Below, piece after piece: positions 34,126-42,954 of a DNA stretch of 64,000 nt (position 1 is the stretch's first letter; every line of letters begins with the position of its first letter). The notes beneath the pieces are model-generated. The model was not told where the DNA came from. It saw only the letters and a list, made by a program, of their open reading frames with translations, and did no database searches. The DNA is taken from assembly GCA_013166775.1 (NCBI GenBank), contig JABLTJ010000012.1, positions 1-64,000 on the forward strand. The letters are read 5' to 3'. Origin of the DNA: Promethearchaeati archaeon. GTDB taxonomy: Archaea > Asgardarchaeota > Heimdallarchaeia > Heimdallarchaeales > Heimdallarchaeaceae. The translations under genes were made by a program, and so were the position numbers.

Positions 34126-34581
34126 ATGAGTAAGAATAAAGCGAATGCTGAAAAACTAGCAAAAATACCAAAAAGACCACCATTATTACGTTTTACTGTC
34201 GTAGATTTAAGTGGGTTAACTGTATTCCATCGATCCTTTGTTAGTGAAGTTTTAGATGAAGTTCTTTTCTCAGGTTTTAGTGCTGCAATGATTGCTTTTT
34301 CAAGAGAACTTGGGAGTGATTTACATTCAATCAGAATGGAAGGAGTAAATTACTTTTTTCAAACAAGGGGGGATTTTATCTTTGTAGTTGGTATGTATCC
34401 AAGGGTTCATTCAAATAGCGCAAAACGTTTTCTCAGACTTATCAACAATCTCATTGCTTGGGATGAACTGGAGGGATATCTAAACAAAGCGATTTATTTT
34501 CAAACAGAGAATTTTCAAGATGAAGCTGAACAGTTAATACTAGAATTTCAGATTAAATTTAAACATCTAATTCATACTTAA
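34126..34581 (+). CDS. Longin/Roadblock-like domain protein
   Basis: 151 residues. After a basic head the chain 'LLRFTVVDLSGLTVFHRSF', LFSGFSAAMIAFSREL and DFIFVVGMYPRVHSNSAKR shows the alternating beta-hairpin, long helix, three-strand, helix pattern of longin/Roadblock folds. The same motif order (G-L-x-x-F, then LxSGFxxAI, then I-x-x-x-x-NY) occurs in the C-terminal domain of the TPR protein at 50022. These folds act as small-GTPase partners and are abundant in Asgard archaea. The start is ATG 34126, five nt after GGTG (34117-34120). No GTPase gene is adjacent. Assignment rests on pattern recognition, not an alignment. Confidence 0.55.
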   Translation: MSKNKANAEKLAKIPKRPPLLRFTVVDLSGLTVFHRSFVSEVLDEVLFSGFSAAMIAFSRELGSDLHSIRMEGVNYFFQTRGDFIFVVGMYPRVHSNSAKRFLRLINNLIAWDELEGYLNKAIYFQTENFQDEAEQLILEFQIKFKHLIHT

Positions 34582-34657
34582 TAGCACAGTGAAAGAATTC
34601 ACAATAAGTTTTAAAGTAATAAATTATAAATTATAACACAACATTAGGTGTCCTTGC

Positions 34658-35905
34658 ATGCTAATAACAGAGAAAAAATCCCTCAAAATTCAAGAAAGGG
34701 ACATGACTAATATTCTCAAGTTTAAAGAGAAAAACGAAATTACTGATCTAAATGTAAGAAATAAGAGAGTACTCGTAAGAGTTGATTATAATCTACCTCT
34801 AGATTCTGACGGAAATATAGCTGATGATAGAAGAATCAGATATACTCTTCCTACAATTTACTATCTTCTAAATGAGAACTGCAAGATAATTCTGATGTCT
34901 CACTGGGGAAGACCAAAAGGAAAGATTGTAGAAGAATTGAGACTTGATCCAATAGCAAGAAGATTAAGAGAATTACTGCCATTATACAGAATTTACAAAG
35001 TTGATGATTGTATAGGAAATGAAGTAAAAGCTATGGCAAATAAGCTAAATCAACAGCAAATACTATTGCTTGAAAATACTCGTTTCCATCCTGAAGAACA
35101 GAAGAACGATGATGATTTTGCTAAGGAATTAGCAAATTATGCAGATGTTTTCATAAATGAAGCTTTTGCTACTGCTCACAGGGAACATGCTAGCACTTGT
35201 GGAGTAGCTAAATTTATCGAGGAAAAAGCAATTGGATTCCTCATGGCAAAAGAATTAAAATTTCTATCACATACAATTGCTGAACCTAATCGTCCAATGA
35301 CAGCTATAATTGGAGGAGCTAAGATTGAAGATAAATTACCTGCTATTAAAAATCTGATTGGTTTAGCAGATAATATTCTTATTGGTGGTTCAATTGCTTT
35401 TACTTTTCTTTTAGCACAAGGTTATGAAGTTGGAATGTCTCAAAAGGATTTAGCATATATTGACACAGTTAAAGAGTATGTTCAATTAGCAAACGAAGTA
35501 GGTACAAAAATCTATATTCCCTCAGATGTGGTCGCAACTGAAGATCTAAGAAGAATCATACCTGTTGAAATTGTATCAACTAAAGAAATGAATAAAAGAC
35601 AAATTGGTGCAGATATTGGACCAGAGACTATCAAGGAATATACAGAAGTATTAGGAAATTCAAAAGAAGTTCTTTGGACAGGACCAATGGGAATATTCGA
35701 ACAGAAAGAGTTTGAAAAAGGGACAAAAGAACTAGCTCAGTTCCTTGTAGAAAACAATATAACTACATTTGTAGGTGGAGGAGATTCCGCAGCAGCTTTC
35801 GAGAAATTTGACTTTGAGAAAGATATTTCATTTGTATCAACAGGAGGAGGAGCATCTTTAGCGGTCATGAAAGGAGAACTCTTGCCAGCTATTGATTATC
35901 TTTAA
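34658..35905 (+). CDS. pgk: Phosphoglycerate kinase
   Basis: 415 residues, normal for the archaeal enzyme, which interconverts 1,3-bisphosphoglycerate + ADP and 3-phosphoglycerate + ATP in glycolysis and gluconeogenesis. Visible are VLVRVDYNLPLDSDGNIADD (substrate arginine and aspartate), LMSHWGRPKGK, LLLENTRFHPEEQKND, INEAFATAHREHAS, AIIGGAKIEDKL, and VGGGDSAAAFEKF near the nucleotide site. The start is ATG 34658, six nt after AGGTG; a downstream ATG at 34703 (MTNILKFK) is possible. Its last 17 bases overlap the convergent SDR gene. A single-gene unit with TATA-like TAAATTATAAATT upstream. Confidence 0.97.
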   Translation: MLITEKKSLKIQERDMTNILKFKEKNEITDLNVRNKRVLVRVDYNLPLDSDGNIADDRRIRYTLPTIYYLLNENCKIILMSHWGRPKGKIVEELRLDPIARRLRELLPLYRIYKVDDCIGNEVKAMANKLNQQQILLLENTRFHPEEQKNDDDFAKELANYADVFINEAFATAHREHASTCGVAKFIEEKAIGFLMAKELKFLSHTIAEPNRPMTAIIGGAKIEDKLPAIKNLIGLADNILIGGSIAFTFLLAQGYEVGMSQKDLAYIDTVKEYVQLANEVGTKIYIPSDVVATEDLRRIIPVEIVSTKEMNKRQIGADIGPETIKEYTEVLGNSKEVLWTGPMGIFEQKEFEKGTKELAQFLVENNITTFVGGGDSAAAFEKFDFEKDISFVSTGGGASLAVMKGELLPAIDYL

Positions 35906-36896
35906 ATTCTTTCCATTTCTCAAGTAGCTTCTGTTCTTTTTTAGGATTTAGTCCACCTGCAAATCCGTAGTTGTATTTCTTGGGAGCGATTTTTTCCCAT
36001 TCTAATATATCGATTATTGTATCCTTAAGTTGTCTAAAAGCTAATCCTTCAGCGATAGCTTTACCAATGTTACAGCTATTTGTCATTAATAATAACTGGT
36101 CACTAGTTGTCCAGAAAGGTAATTCTCTCCATTGTCCAATCTTGTTTTTCAGCAAAAATTCATTAGAGACCCAAGTGAATTCCCCTTTACTTTTACTTAC
36201 CTCTTTGCAAGTGTTCAAAATTTGACCAATTGTTAGCTTGTAATCAGGTCCTGTAACGTTGAAATCACCGCCTTTTCCTTGATTAATCATCTTGAAAACC
36301 CAACGAGCTATATCGGAAGCATCTATTAACTGAATAGGATATTCATAACCAACAGGAGCAAGAATTTCACCACCTTTTTCAACTCTCTTCACCCAATAAG
36401 AAAAGCGGTTTGTTTTGTCATATTTACCTACAATCAAACCTGCTCTAACATTCAATGCTTTGGTTCCAAATACGCGATTATTTATTTTTTCAGCTAGTGC
36501 TTTATTTACTCCATATCGTGTAGCTAATGTTTTCTTCTGATTTACTCGTGTAGGTGTAGTTTCATCAAAATTAGGTTTTACTTCAGAATAAGTTTCAATG
36601 CTTGAAATAAATGTGTAGTGTTTGACTTGGTCTTTAAGTAGATGAGTAGATTCTTCAACAACTTGAACCAAATTTTTCATATAACCTATGGTATCAATAA
36701 CACAATCCCATTCTCTTCCCTTAAGAGATTCCAAATCCCCTTTCTTTCTATCTCCAATTAATTTTTCAACATCAGGATAGATTTCTCTGTTTGATTTTCC
36801 TCTATTAAAAAGAGTAATCTCATAACCTAGATTTAGAGCCTGTTCAACGAAATGTCTTCCAAGAAAATGTGTCCCCCCTAGTATTAAAACTCGCAT
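35889..36896 (-). CDS. Extended SDR NAD-dependent epimerase/dehydratase, copy A
   Basis: 335 residues from ATG 36896, a short-chain dehydrogenase/reductase of the extended type. The Rossmann start is MRVLILGGTHFLGRHF (GGTxFxG, as in the family), the NADP/NAD specificity end is LFNRGKSN, and the active-site pair is YGVNK (YxxxK) preceded by TFISSIETYS (Ser). Members epimerise, dehydrate or reduce nucleotide-sugars or related substrates. The Arg/Lys after beta 2 (NRGKSN) hint at NADP. The frame reaches GTG 36905, but the segment GTGAT just upstream looks like a ribosome site for ATG 36896. It overlaps the pgk end by 17 nt. The 36956 gene is 51 nt upstream on the same strand, likely the same operon. 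Confidence 0.88.
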   Translation of the reverse strand: MRVLILGGTHFLGRHFVEQALNLGYEITLFNRGKSNREIYPDVEKLIGDRKKGDLESLKGREWDCVIDTIGYMKNLVQVVEESTHLLKDQVKHYTFISSIETYSEVKPNFDETTPTRVNQKKTLATRYGVNKALAEKINNRVFGTKALNVRAGLIVGKYDKTNRFSYWVKRVEKGGEILAPVGYEYPIQLIDASDIARWVFKMINQGKGGDFNVTGPDYKLTIGQILNTCKEVSKSKGEFTWVSNEFLLKNKIGQWRELPFWTTSDQLLLMTNSCNIGKAIAEGLAFRQLKDTIIDILEWEKIAPKKYNYGFAGGLNPKKEQKLLEKWKEFKDNQ

Positions 36897-36955
36897 TATG
36901 ATCACTTGACATTCGATGTTTTATGCAATCGATAAAGGAAGAAATAAACGGACAT

Positions 36956-37945
36956 TTATTTAATTTGTGCTGTTTTGAGATTTGTTTTATAATAAGGAGA
37001 TTTTCGAATTAAATATCTTCTAATAAAAGAACGCAACAAGAAAACAAAAAAACGCGAATATCGCATTTTATCATTTATTTCTGCAAGAAAATCGTCAAAT
37101 GAATGATGTTGGTAATTCAATAATTTCTGCGATTCTTCAGTTTCTAACCAATTAGTATAATACCAATCATCCTTCGTTTCTGGTTCTTTGAAAACTGCTT
37201 CTGGAAGCATCCCAATTCCTAATACTTGAAAATACTTAGTCAGAAAATCACGATTTATATACTGACATTTCTTACCTCCACCAAGCATCATAATTCTTCC
37301 TTCAGTTTGAAATGTAACAGCATTAGCAAAGGCAAGTCCTACATCATAAGTATGAGCAAATTCTATTTTTTGTCCCATAGGTATTTCATATAGAAGATTC
37401 ATTGCATTATCTCTAAGGGATAGTGAAGGAACAGCAGTGGTTCTAAAAATTATCCATGGTAATCCACTTTCTTGGATGATATTTTCTGCTTCAGCTTTTG
37501 TTTTAGTATAAACATCTGAGGGATTGATTGGATGTTCTACGGTTCTAGGAGGCAAATCTGGAGCTTGAGGACCATAGATAGATATCGAACTTGGAAAAAT
37601 AATCTTTGGTGGATTCTTTTGCTTTTTCGCTTCTTTCAAAAGAACTTTTGTCCCTTCAACATTAATTAGATAAGCAAGTGCAGGTTTTTTCTCAGTAAGT
37701 GGAGGAGTTATACCTGCTAAATGAATTATACAGTCTTGATCTTTTACTGTTTCAGCGATTAAAACCTCATTTAGGATATCTCCAAAAATTGTTTTGAAAT
37801 CATACTCTCTTAGAAGTCGTTTAGCGAATTTTAGATTCTTATTTGTAAGCAGGTCAAAGCAAGTAACACAGTGTTTTGCTTTTGCTAGAAACTTCAAAGT
37901 ACTCTGTCCCAAATTCCCATATGCACCTGTAAGGAGAACATTCAT
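36956..37945 (-). CDS. Extended SDR NAD-dependent epimerase/dehydratase, copy B
   Basis: 329 residues, extended SDR. Visible are MNVLLTGAYGNLGQSTLKFL (GxxGxxG), the acidic end of strand 2 (VTCFDLL) indicating NAD preference, LAGITPP, IIFPSSISIYGP (Ser of the triad) and VYTKTKAEAENII (YxxxK). UDP-glucose 4-epimerase-like enzymes share this plan. The C-terminal ~40 residues are basic and Arg/Phe-rich (RYSRFFVFLLRSFIRRYL), an amphipathic or membrane-associating helix not usual for SDRs. It precedes copy A in the same direction, so the two may act in successive steps on a sugar nucleotide. The substrate is unknown. Confidence 0.85.
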   Translation of the reverse strand: MNVLLTGAYGNLGQSTLKFLAKAKHCVTCFDLLTNKNLKFAKRLLREYDFKTIFGDILNEVLIAETVKDQDCIIHLAGITPPLTEKKPALAYLINVEGTKVLLKEAKKQKNPPKIIFPSSISIYGPQAPDLPPRTVEHPINPSDVYTKTKAEAENIIQESGLPWIIFRTTAVPSLSLRDNAMNLLYEIPMGQKIEFAHTYDVGLAFANAVTFQTEGRIMMLGGGKKCQYINRDFLTKYFQVLGIGMLPEAVFKEPETKDDWYYTNWLETEESQKLLNYQHHSFDDFLAEINDKMRYSRFFVFLLRSFIRRYLIRKSPYYKTNLKTAQIK

Positions 37946-38005
37946 AATTAGAAGTATTCTGATAAGAAATTTAAGCTTTCTTAAGGAAGAAAAAAGAGAA
38001 GAAGA

Positions 38006-39784
38006 TTATTTCTTACGTTTCGATGAGCTACCTTTTGTTAGTGAATACGTAATAACAGAGACTATTATCTGCAAACCTAGAACAACGCCAGCCATTATTA
38101 GAATCTCTGATAAGCTTAGTGAAGTGAATAATCCAGTTTTAGTTTCTTCAGCAATCTCTACATATTCTACATTTGAAATTGCACTGGTTCCATACTCGTT
38201 ATTTGCAAGGATAGCATAGTAATAAAAACCAGTTTCGTTTAGTGTATCAGTAAAAGAAACATCAGTAGTAATAGATAGAGGTTCCCTTCCTGAAATTGAC
38301 CAGATGTAAGAAGTATCACGATAGACAGCATATTCTTCTGCACTCAAGATTTCACTCCATTCTAAAGAAACATTCCCGATGGATGAAGGATTAGGTATAA
38401 TTGGAGATAATATTGGAATAGAGGGAGTACCAGCAAATTTACGATAACAGATATCAGGATCGGTTCCTGAGCTGTCAAGATCTTCCTGTTCAATCCAGAC
38501 GCAAGAAACAAAACCAAATGAATCTACTTCTAATTCTGGTTGATGCGATAAATCATTACTCTCCACAGATACGACTTCAGTTATAGACCATTGATTTATA
38601 CTTGGATCCCTAAACTTGAAGAATATGTCAAAATCCGTTCCAGCCCCACTATATTCTGTTGCATCATACCATGCAACAAAAACAAAACCGTTTTTGTCTA
38701 CGACTATATCTGGATGTTCAGTACTATGTCTGCTTTCACTAGAAACAACTTCAGTTAAACCCCAAGAATCAGAAGAAGTATAGAGCTTTTTGTAGAATAA
38801 ATCCTGATTAATACCTGAATCTAAATAATCAGCATAATCAGCCCATATTACATGTATATCGTCATTTTGATCAAGAGCAATTTTAGGATTATATGAATTT
38901 AGGTCACTAAAAGAATTTAATAGGTTCAGATCAGACAATGTTGAAGTATAAACATTCCATCTTCGATAAAAGATATCACCGTCAGTGTCAGCTCCGAGTA
39001 TATCAGTATAATCATACCAGACAAAATGCACATCACCCGAGAGTGAGTTTGCTACAATTTGAGGTTTATAGGCATAAGCGCTACTTTCAGTTGAAATCAA
39101 TGTAGTTGATGACCATGAAGAAGCTGTATCATTGTAAAATTTCAAGAAAATATCGTTATCTCCATCAGCTCCGAGAATATCTGTTGGATCTGACCACGCA
39201 ATGTATAAATTATCATTGTTGTCTACATAAATAGTCAACTCTTCATGTATCGTTAGAGTACTATCAGTTGAAATCACAGAAGTAATAGTCCATGATCCCC
39301 CAGCATTTTTCTTTTTGTAGAAAACATCTCTATCTGTATCAGCACCTAAATAGTCAGACCAATCTGTCCAAGCAATATGTATGTCATCATTTGTATCCAC
39401 TGCTATTACTGGATGAAGAGAGGTATCAGTACTTTCTGAAGACACTAATTCAAGAGGAGACCAAGTTTCAATCTCTGAGTTATATGAGATATAGAATATA
39501 TCCGAATCTCCACCAGAACTAAGTAGATCTGGTGTATTATCGTACCAAACAACATGAATGTTATTATCTGAATCTATTGCTATTTGAGGACTATATGCGT
39601 TAGCTGTACTGGTATCTGATAAAATTTCATAGTTAGACCAGAACCAGGAGGAATTTGCATTTGGAAGAGAAGGATGAGCATCATTATCAATAAAAGCTTG
39701 AGGTAGAATACAACAGGAAATCATTAAGGACAAGGTTATTAAAACAGCTAAAACTAATCTAAAGAATATGTCTATTTTTTTCAA
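38006..39784 (-). CDS. Seven-repeat propeller surface protein, paralogue 1
   Basis: 592 residues: signal peptide (FFRLVLAVLITLSLMISCC), then seven ~58-residue repeats, each with 'IHVxW.D.TD..G.G.D.DIF', an acidic loop and the 'W....LVS.ES' linker (the sixth and seventh end DIFFKF and DICYRKF). Seven repeats imply a seven-bladed beta-propeller on the outer face. One fibronectin-III-like domain follows (VSLEWSEILSAEEYAVYRD), then a C-terminal TM helix (EILIMAGVVLGLQIIVSVI) and basic tail (KGSSSKRKK). Three paralogues in the window share all elements (39863, 59187, 62516). Acidic DxDxD loops may bind Ca2+ (inference). The role is surface display, adhesion or binding; the ligand is unknown. It lies 78 nt downstream of the 39863 gene on the same strand. 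Confidence 0.85.
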   Translation of the reverse strand: MKKIDIFFRLVLAVLITLSLMISCCILPQAFIDNDAHPSLPNANSSWFWSNYEILSDTSTANAYSPQIAIDSDNNIHVVWYDNTPDLLSSGGDSDIFYISYNSEIETWSPLELVSSESTDTSLHPVIAVDTNDDIHIAWTDWSDYLGADTDRDVFYKKKNAGGSWTITSVISTDSTLTIHEELTIYVDNNDNLYIAWSDPTDILGADGDNDIFLKFYNDTASSWSSTTLISTESSAYAYKPQIVANSLSGDVHFVWYDYTDILGADTDGDIFYRRWNVYTSTLSDLNLLNSFSDLNSYNPKIALDQNDDIHVIWADYADYLDSGINQDLFYKKLYTSSDSWGLTEVVSSESRHSTEHPDIVVDKNGFVFVAWYDATEYSGAGTDFDIFFKFRDPSINQWSITEVVSVESNDLSHQPELEVDSFGFVSCVWIEQEDLDSSGTDPDICYRKFAGTPSIPILSPIIPNPSSIGNVSLEWSEILSAEEYAVYRDTSYIWSISGREPLSITTDVSFTDTLNETGFYYYAILANNEYGTSAISNVEYVEIAEETKTGLFTSLSLSEILIMAGVVLGLQIIVSVITYSLTKGSSSKRKK

Positions 39785-39862
39785 ATTTTAATCACTAATT
39801 GAAAGGATTCTCAATAGTAACTATAAATTTTGTCCAAAAAAAAAAGTAAAAAAAAGAAGAAA

Positions 39863-41644
39863 CTACTTCTTCTTACCTTTTGAGGGTGGTGTCTTCAGAA
39901 TTACAACCATCGTTAGTGTCAGAATTATCTGTAAAGCACCCACTATACCAACGATTATAATGACTTCTCCCCAATTAAAATCTTCAAAGAATCCTTGTTG
40001 ATCAGCTGGATCATGAACTACGACTGATTCAACATTTGATAAATCACTATCTGCATAATCATTACTCGCTATTACTGAATAGTAGTAAGTTCCGCTTGCA
40101 TTCAACTCATCCTCGAAAGTATTCGTACTAACAGAAGCTATTGGAGTTAGAGAATCAGTGGTTGAGATGTATGATAAATCTCTATAGATGTCATAATTTA
40201 AAGCACCAAAGGATTCTTCCCAATCAATTGTTATATTTCCAACTATTGATGGATTAGGTGAAATTGGGTATAAAGTAATATCCTCAGGCGGTCCTACGAA
40301 TTTTCGATAGAAGATATCATAATCAAACCCACAACCATCATAATCTGTCTCATCATACCATACAATATGAACATGACCTAAACCATCTACAGCAATAATA
40401 GGAACAAATGAATTAAGTGTCATTTCATTGGAAACTAGTGTTAATGATGACCAATCATCAGAAGGTGAATTTTTAAATTTATAATAGATATCATAATCAG
40501 AACCAGTGCCTGGAAAAGGTGTTAAGTCTTCCCACGTAACATGTACTATTCCCTTCTTATCTACTGCTACTGTAGCATAAGTAGATACGGTTGTACTTTC
40601 GATGGTGATAACTTCAGTCGTTGACCAAGATGATAATTGAGGATCATAATATTTGTAAAAAATATCTTTATCTACACTAGACTCTTCATAGTCTGTTATA
40701 TCTTCCCAAACAATATGTATCTTCCCTACATTGTCAATAGTCATGGATGGATGGCGTGAATCGTCAGTACTTTCAGAGCTGATAAAAATAAGTGGTAACC
40801 AATCTGCTTCTGCGACCATGTATTTTTTATAAAAAATATCTTGATCAGCCCCACTACCTAAATCAGAGTAATCATACCAAGCAAAGTGAATATCATCATT
40901 ATCAGCTATAATAACATCTGGATTATATGAACCAGTATCTGATTCTGTAGACACTAAAGTCATTCCCAACCAGGTACTTGTTAATACAGTTAGACTATTG
41001 TAAAAAATATCATAATCTGAACCTCCAAGATCACCAACATCTGTTTGGTCTGTCCAAGCTATAGATGGATTTCCACTATTATCAACATCAATTGATACCT
41101 GCTGTAAATTTGCTGTACTATCAGTGGACACTAGTTCTGAAGTAGTCCAGACCCCTGCAGGAGTTCTTCTTTTGTAGAACACATCACGATCTGAACCAGC
41201 ACCAAGAATGTCTGTAAAATCTACCCAAGCAACGTGGATATTGTTATTTTTGTCAATAGCTATTGCTGGGTTGTCAGAATTTCCACTACTCTCAGTTGAT
41301 ACAGTTTCAGGATCTGACCAAATTTTTGTTTCAGAGTCCCATCTCATGTAAAATACGTCTCTATCAGAACCTGATCCATCTAAATCACTAGTATCATCAT
41401 TGAATACGAAATGAATGTTATTATTATCATCAATTTTAATGGCTTGACCATGAGAATCATCACTAGTTTGAGATAGAACCTCAACAGATGGCCAGAACCA
41501 TGTCGATTTGTCACTTTGAACTACTTGATAGACATTGTTCGAGATATTTTGTTCACCTTGAATTCTAATTAACAAAGAGCTAGAAAACATCATAGTTGAT
41601 AAAATCAAACTTAAACAGAAAAACAGTTTTTTTCTTTTTACCAT
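39863..41644 (-). CDS. Seven-repeat propeller surface protein, paralogue 2
   Basis: 593 residues with the same plan as the downstream gene at 38006: signal peptide (KKLFFCLSLILSTMMFSSS), a STWFWPSVEVLSQTS lead-in, seven propeller repeats (DVFYMR, DVFYKRR, DIFYNS, DIFYKKY, DIFYKYY, DIYYKFK, DIFYRKF mark each), one FN3-like domain (ITIDWEESFGALNYDIYRD), a TM helix (VIIIVGIVGALQIILTLTM) and a Lys-rich end. The repeats diverge from those of paralogue 1, so the duplication is old, yet repeat number and order are kept. The two genes lie in tandem, 78 nt apart, and may be co-transcribed. Location outside the cell is inferred from the signal peptide and C-terminal anchor. Confidence 0.85.
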   Translation of the reverse strand: MVKRKKLFFCLSLILSTMMFSSSLLIRIQGEQNISNNVYQVVQSDKSTWFWPSVEVLSQTSDDSHGQAIKIDDNNNIHFVFNDDTSDLDGSGSDRDVFYMRWDSETKIWSDPETVSTESSGNSDNPAIAIDKNNNIHVAWVDFTDILGAGSDRDVFYKRRTPAGVWTTSELVSTDSTANLQQVSIDVDNSGNPSIAWTDQTDVGDLGGSDYDIFYNSLTVLTSTWLGMTLVSTESDTGSYNPDVIIADNDDIHFAWYDYSDLGSGADQDIFYKKYMVAEADWLPLIFISSESTDDSRHPSMTIDNVGKIHIVWEDITDYEESSVDKDIFYKYYDPQLSSWSTTEVITIESTTVSTYATVAVDKKGIVHVTWEDLTPFPGTGSDYDIYYKFKNSPSDDWSSLTLVSNEMTLNSFVPIIAVDGLGHVHIVWYDETDYDGCGFDYDIFYRKFVGPPEDITLYPISPNPSIVGNITIDWEESFGALNYDIYRDLSYISTTDSLTPIASVSTNTFEDELNASGTYYYSVIASNDYADSDLSNVESVVVHDPADQQGFFEDFNWGEVIIIVGIVGALQIILTLTMVVILKTPPSKGKKK

Positions 41645-41758
41645 AATAAAACCTCTAAAGCTAAGATACTGTAATTGAACCTATAAGTATTTTCTAGAAA
41701 AGTTAGATTTCAGAATTAATGAATTAATTTATAAATGCTTCAACTTACCGCTCATCGC

Positions 41759-41775
41759 AAGAGAGTCTCTCTCTT
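41759..41775 (+). promoter_or_regulatory. Short hairpin in the TIR04076/NTF2 operon leader
   Basis: AAGAGAG-TCT-CTCTCTT can form a 7-bp stem with a 3-base loop between the TATA-like AATTTATAAATG (about 41727-41738) and the GGTGA ribosome site (41791-41795). It is followed by TT, so it could attenuate or simply stabilise the leader. No riboswitch class is recognisable. Confidence 0.35.
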
Positions 41776-41800
41776 TTAAGAAAATAATTCGGTGAAAAAA

Positions 41801-42109
41801 ATGACAATTAAAATTACGGTTTTAAAGATGCTTAATCCAAAGGAAGTATTTGGGAAAGAGATAAAGAATCCAGAAGGAAAAACTGTTCCTACATGCTCTG
41901 CTTTCGAAGAAGGGCAAGAATTTCTAATTGAGAAACTAAATAAACCGGAAAATTTCTGTGGATGGGCATGGAGAGATATCTACAAGGATTTATCTGTTTT
42001 AGATTTTGGCGGAGATTTTAGCTGGTCTGAACCAAATCAAGCAATAACTTGCTGTACAGATGGTATGAGACCTGTGATTTTCAAATTGGAAAGATTGGTA
42101 GAACAGTAA
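41801..42109 (+). CDS. TIGR04076 family protein
   Basis: 102 residues from ATG 41801. The pattern CSAFEEGQEF ... FCGWAWRDIYKDL ... ITCCTDGMRPVIFKLER is that of the TIGR04076 family, small proteins of unknown function with conserved cysteines (here PTC, FC and a CC pair), which suggests metal or redox binding. The start: GGTGA at 41791-41795 precedes the ATG by six nt and makes the in-frame GTG 41792 part of the ribosome site. It is the first gene of an operon, with stop and next start overlapping as TAATG at 42107-42111. Its function is not established. Confidence 0.8.
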   Translation: MTIKITVLKMLNPKEVFGKEIKNPEGKTVPTCSAFEEGQEFLIEKLNKPENFCGWAWRDIYKDLSVLDFGGDFSWSEPNQAITCCTDGMRPVIFKLERLVEQ

Positions 42110-42942
42110 TGATAAATGAAGAAATTCCACTCATAGAAGAAGCTCTTCGAAATTATGGTGAAGCATTCCAAGAGTGGAACATAGAAAAATTATCAATTGC
42201 TTTTCACCCTGAAGCTATGACTTATTGGTTTATTCCAGAGAGAGGAGGTTTCATCAAGGGTTATTGTTACGGATGGATTAGAATGTTCTTGAGAAACCAG
42301 AAAGATAATCCAGGAACCAATTTCATACCCTTTCCTGAAGAAATTGACTATGAGGGAACAGCAGCTTATGTTAGATTGAGATTTCTTGTTGAAGATGCTC
42401 AGGATCCAAGAGATACTACTGATTATCTAACACTACTGAAGTTCAGAGAAGGTTGGAATATCATTCACAAATCAGGTTTTACTAGGAGTATTTCTTTAGA
42501 AGAACTTAACACTATTCTTAAAGAGAAACAGGAAACAGTCAGAAATAATCCTGAGGAAGTAGAAAAAATCGAAAGAGTTCTAAAAACATATGCGGATGCA
42601 TTTCATGAATTAGACAAGAATAAAGTTGTTCAGGTTTTTCATAACGATATGAAAGTCAATAGTTTAGATGTTGAAAATAATAAATTCAGGAATCGGTTCA
42701 GATCTCTTGCTGATTGGAGAGAAGTTATTGATAATCACAAAAGAATGAATATATCTTTTAAAACAGAAGTAGAAAAAATAGATCAGCTTGGCAGTTCTGC
42801 TGTAGCAAAAATGAGATGGTTTGCTTTTAGAGAAGATGGAACATCCGAAACTGTTGATTTTCTTACTTTGCTTAAAGTTGATGGAAGATGGCTAATAGTA
42901 AATAAGACTTGCTATAGTCAGTTTAAGCCAAAAAAAGATTGA
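42109..42942 (+). CDS. Tandem NTF2-like (DUF4440/lumazine-binding-type) protein, first copy
   Basis: 277 residues from ATG 42109, whose A is the last base of the previous stop (TAATG), implying translational coupling. Two NTF2-like cone-shaped domains lie in tandem: residues ~5-130 (EALRNYGEAFQEWNIEKLSI ... DYLTLLKFREGWNIIHKSGF) and ~140-275 (VLKTYADAFHELDKNKVVQV ... DFLTLLKVDGRWLIVNKTCY). Each ends in the family's 'D(F/Y)LTLLK..(G/D).W.I(I/V).K' motif. Such domains bind small hydrophobic ligands or act as hydroxysteroid-isomerase-like enzymes; several Putative_lumazine_binding proteins are of this type. An earlier in-frame start at 42049 lies within the upstream gene and is not credible. Function unknown. 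Confidence 0.8.
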   Translation: MINEEIPLIEEALRNYGEAFQEWNIEKLSIAFHPEAMTYWFIPERGGFIKGYCYGWIRMFLRNQKDNPGTNFIPFPEEIDYEGTAAYVRLRFLVEDAQDPRDTTDYLTLLKFREGWNIIHKSGFTRSISLEELNTILKEKQETVRNNPEEVEKIERVLKTYADAFHELDKNKVVQVFHNDMKVNSLDVENNKFRNRFRSLADWREVIDNHKRMNISFKTEVEKIDQLGSSAVAKMRWFAFREDGTSETVDFLTLLKVDGRWLIVNKTCYSQFKPKKD

Positions 42943-42954
42943 TTTCTTATTGAG

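Noticed and set aside
42049..42108. Upstream start for the first NTF2-like gene
   Set aside because: It lies inside the TIGR04076 gene in another frame; the TAATG overlap at 42107-42111 gives a coupled, natural start.
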